In this document: in pieces, positions 4,436 to 5,361 of the stretch
Numbering within the stretch: position 1 is the stretch's first letter
Layout: every line of letters starts with the position of its first letter
From: Planctomycetota bacterium
Lineage (GTDB): Bacteria > Planctomycetota > PLA2
Reading direction: 5' to 3'
Assembly: GCA_023150495.1 (NCBI GenBank)
Contig: JAKLKT010000247.1
Span: forward strand, 1 to 5,361
Length of the DNA: 5,361 bases
The notes under the pieces: model-generated
Databases searched by the model: none
Seen by the model: the letters and a program-made list of their open reading frames with translations, nothing else
Told to the model about the DNA's origin: nothing
Made by a program: the position numbers and the translations under genes

Positions 4436-5361
4436 TCAGCGCGGCTTGAGGCGGACGCCTGTGACCGGTCGCGTGTCGAGACCCGCCTCGCGCAGATCGA
4501 GCATGTAGGGCTCGGCGACCGGCCGGCCCTCGCGATCCTTGACAACCCGCACGCGCGGATGGTGCGGCGCATCCGCGAAGACCTCGACGACGATCCCCTG
4601 CTCGCCGCCCTCGAGCGTGACCTCCGAGCCCGGCGGCGAGCTCGTCGCGCGGCGGATGAAGTGGCGCAGCAGGTCGCGCTTGCTCCTCATGCCGGGCAGC
4701 CGCAGGATGCGGTCGACCGCCTCGTCCGCGGAGAGGCCGCGCTGCGCGGGCCGCGCGTCCGCGATCATGTCGAAGAGGTCGCCCACCTGCACCATGCTCG
4801 CCACGGGGCCGGGCTTGATCGGCAGGATCGGGCGCGGGTAGCCGTGCCCGTCGTCGCGCATGTGGTGGCAGTACGCCACCTCGACCGCGAGCGGATCGAC
4901 GTGCGGCATGCGCGCGAGGAGCTTCGCGCCGTACTCGCAGTGCCGCCGGAGCAGCCGCTCCTCCTCGGACGTGAGCGGGCCCGCCTTCTCCACGAGCTCG
5001 GGGGGCAGCGTGCCCTTGCCGATGTCGTGCAGAAGCGCGGCCTGCGCGAAGACCTCGAGCTCCTTCGCGTCGCGCGCGACGGGCTCCATCATCGCGGTCG
5101 CGATGAGGAACGTGTTGATCGAGTGGTCGAAGGAAGCGGGGCTCTCCCGCGGCAGCTGGGTGGCCGCCATGAGCTGCGTGCCGCTCGCCCGCGCGGCCTC
5201 CGCGGCGAAGCGGACCATGGAGGTCATGGCGCCGAAGTCGAAGTGGCGGCCGGCGCGCGCCTCCGCGAGGACGTGCTCCAGGATCTCGATCGCCTTCGCA
5301 TGGACCTCGAGGGGCAACTTGAGCTCGGGCAGCCGCTCCGCGACGCGGCTCCTCTCGCTCT
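4436..5361 (-). CDS. HD-GYP domain phosphodiesterase (N-terminus beyond right edge)
   Basis: Probably hydrolyses cyclic-di-GMP. 307 residues are visible (codons 5359 to 4439), then TGA. The frame is open to the edge; a TTG at 5317 could be read as a start, but helical sequence continues upstream of it (RVAERLPELK), so the true start lies outside. Visible-residue numbering: FDHSIN with H79 (first conserved His of the domain), HDIGKG at 111-116 (metal-binding HD), CHHMRDDGHGYP at about 164-175 (HH pair and GYP signature), and VGDLFDMIADARP at about 190-202 with the last metal Asp. The HD-GYP fold spans about 75-250. A C-terminal strand-rich extension follows (PPGSEVTLEGG, GIVVEV, PRVRVVKD), common in this family. 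The usual HHE is HHM here; the other metal ligands I can identify are present. Any N-terminal sensor or receiver domain is outside the window, so the input signal is unknown. The domain call is strong; the substrate is inferred from the family. Confidence 0.9.
   Translation of the reverse strand, partial: SERSRVAERLPELKLPLEVHAKAIEILEHVLAEARAGRHFDFGAMTSMVRFAAEAARASGTQLMAATQLPRESPASFDHSINTFLIATAMMEPVARDAKELEVFAQAALLHDIGKGTLPPELVEKAGPLTSEEERLLRRHCEYGAKLLARMPHVDPLAVEVAYCHHMRDDGHGYPRPILPIKPGPVASMVQVGDLFDMIADARPAQRGLSADEAVDRILRLPGMRSKRDLLRHFIRRATSSPPGSEVTLEGGEQGIVVEVFADAPHHPRVRVVKDREGRPVAEPYMLDLREAGLDTRPVTGVRLKPR

Noticed and set aside
4347..4508. Plus-strand 53-codon frame starting MSTSPDSRHTG in the intergenic region
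   Set aside because: It has no ribosome binding site, its second half is antisense to the HD-GYP 3' end, and the product is low-complexity Arg/Pro/Ser sequence.
4279..4572. Longer minus-strand frame (190 residues) upstream of and joined to the 92-residue gene
   Set aside because: The extra N-terminal part overlaps the HD-GYP gene in another frame and is Arg/Ser/Ala-rich shadow sequence. The AGGAGGT at 4287-4293 fixes the start at 4278.

Overview
The window is very GC-rich and gene-dense. It looks like chromosomal DNA from a high-GC bacterium with a cell envelope and cyclic-di-GMP-type signalling. I cannot place the phylum. The isoleucyl-tRNA synthetase is of the eukaryote-like type 2 (IleS2), in a variant where every expected zinc-binding cysteine is replaced. 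From memory, similar variants occur in several high-GC, often uncultured groups (Myxococcota- or Planctomycetota-like bacteria); this is only a hint. I see no mobile element, CRISPR array, tRNA, rRNA or phage gene.

Layout, left to right. (1) Bases 1-125, minus strand: the first 41 codons of a membrane-anchored or exported protein that runs off the left edge. (2) 182-3358, minus: ileS, complete, 1058 residues. (3) 3428-4003, plus: a 191-residue protein with five predicted membrane helices, divergent from ileS across a 69-bp spacer. (4) 4000-4278, minus: a 92-residue protein with a strong ribosome binding site and a possible MerR-like helix-turn-helix. Its stop codon interlocks with that of gene 3. 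(5) 4279-4435: a 157-bp intergenic stretch holding a perfect 10-bp inverted repeat. (6) 4436-5361, minus: an HD-GYP phosphodiesterase, complete at the C-terminus but missing its N-terminus at the right edge.

The genes do not form an obvious pathway. ileS is housekeeping (charging tRNA-Ile). The HD-GYP protein probably degrades cyclic-di-GMP. The membrane protein and the small protein have no assignable function.

The two most useful observations are these. First, both minus-strand genes that lack a Shine-Dalgarno sequence (ileS and the left-edge gene) carry a TACG(A/C)T hexamer exactly 6 nt before the ATG, the geometry of a leaderless promoter. Second, ileS appears to have lost both zinc knuckles together. 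I found no convincing novel multi-gene system. A long plus-strand open frame opposite ileS is an artefact of codon bias and a likely annotation trap.
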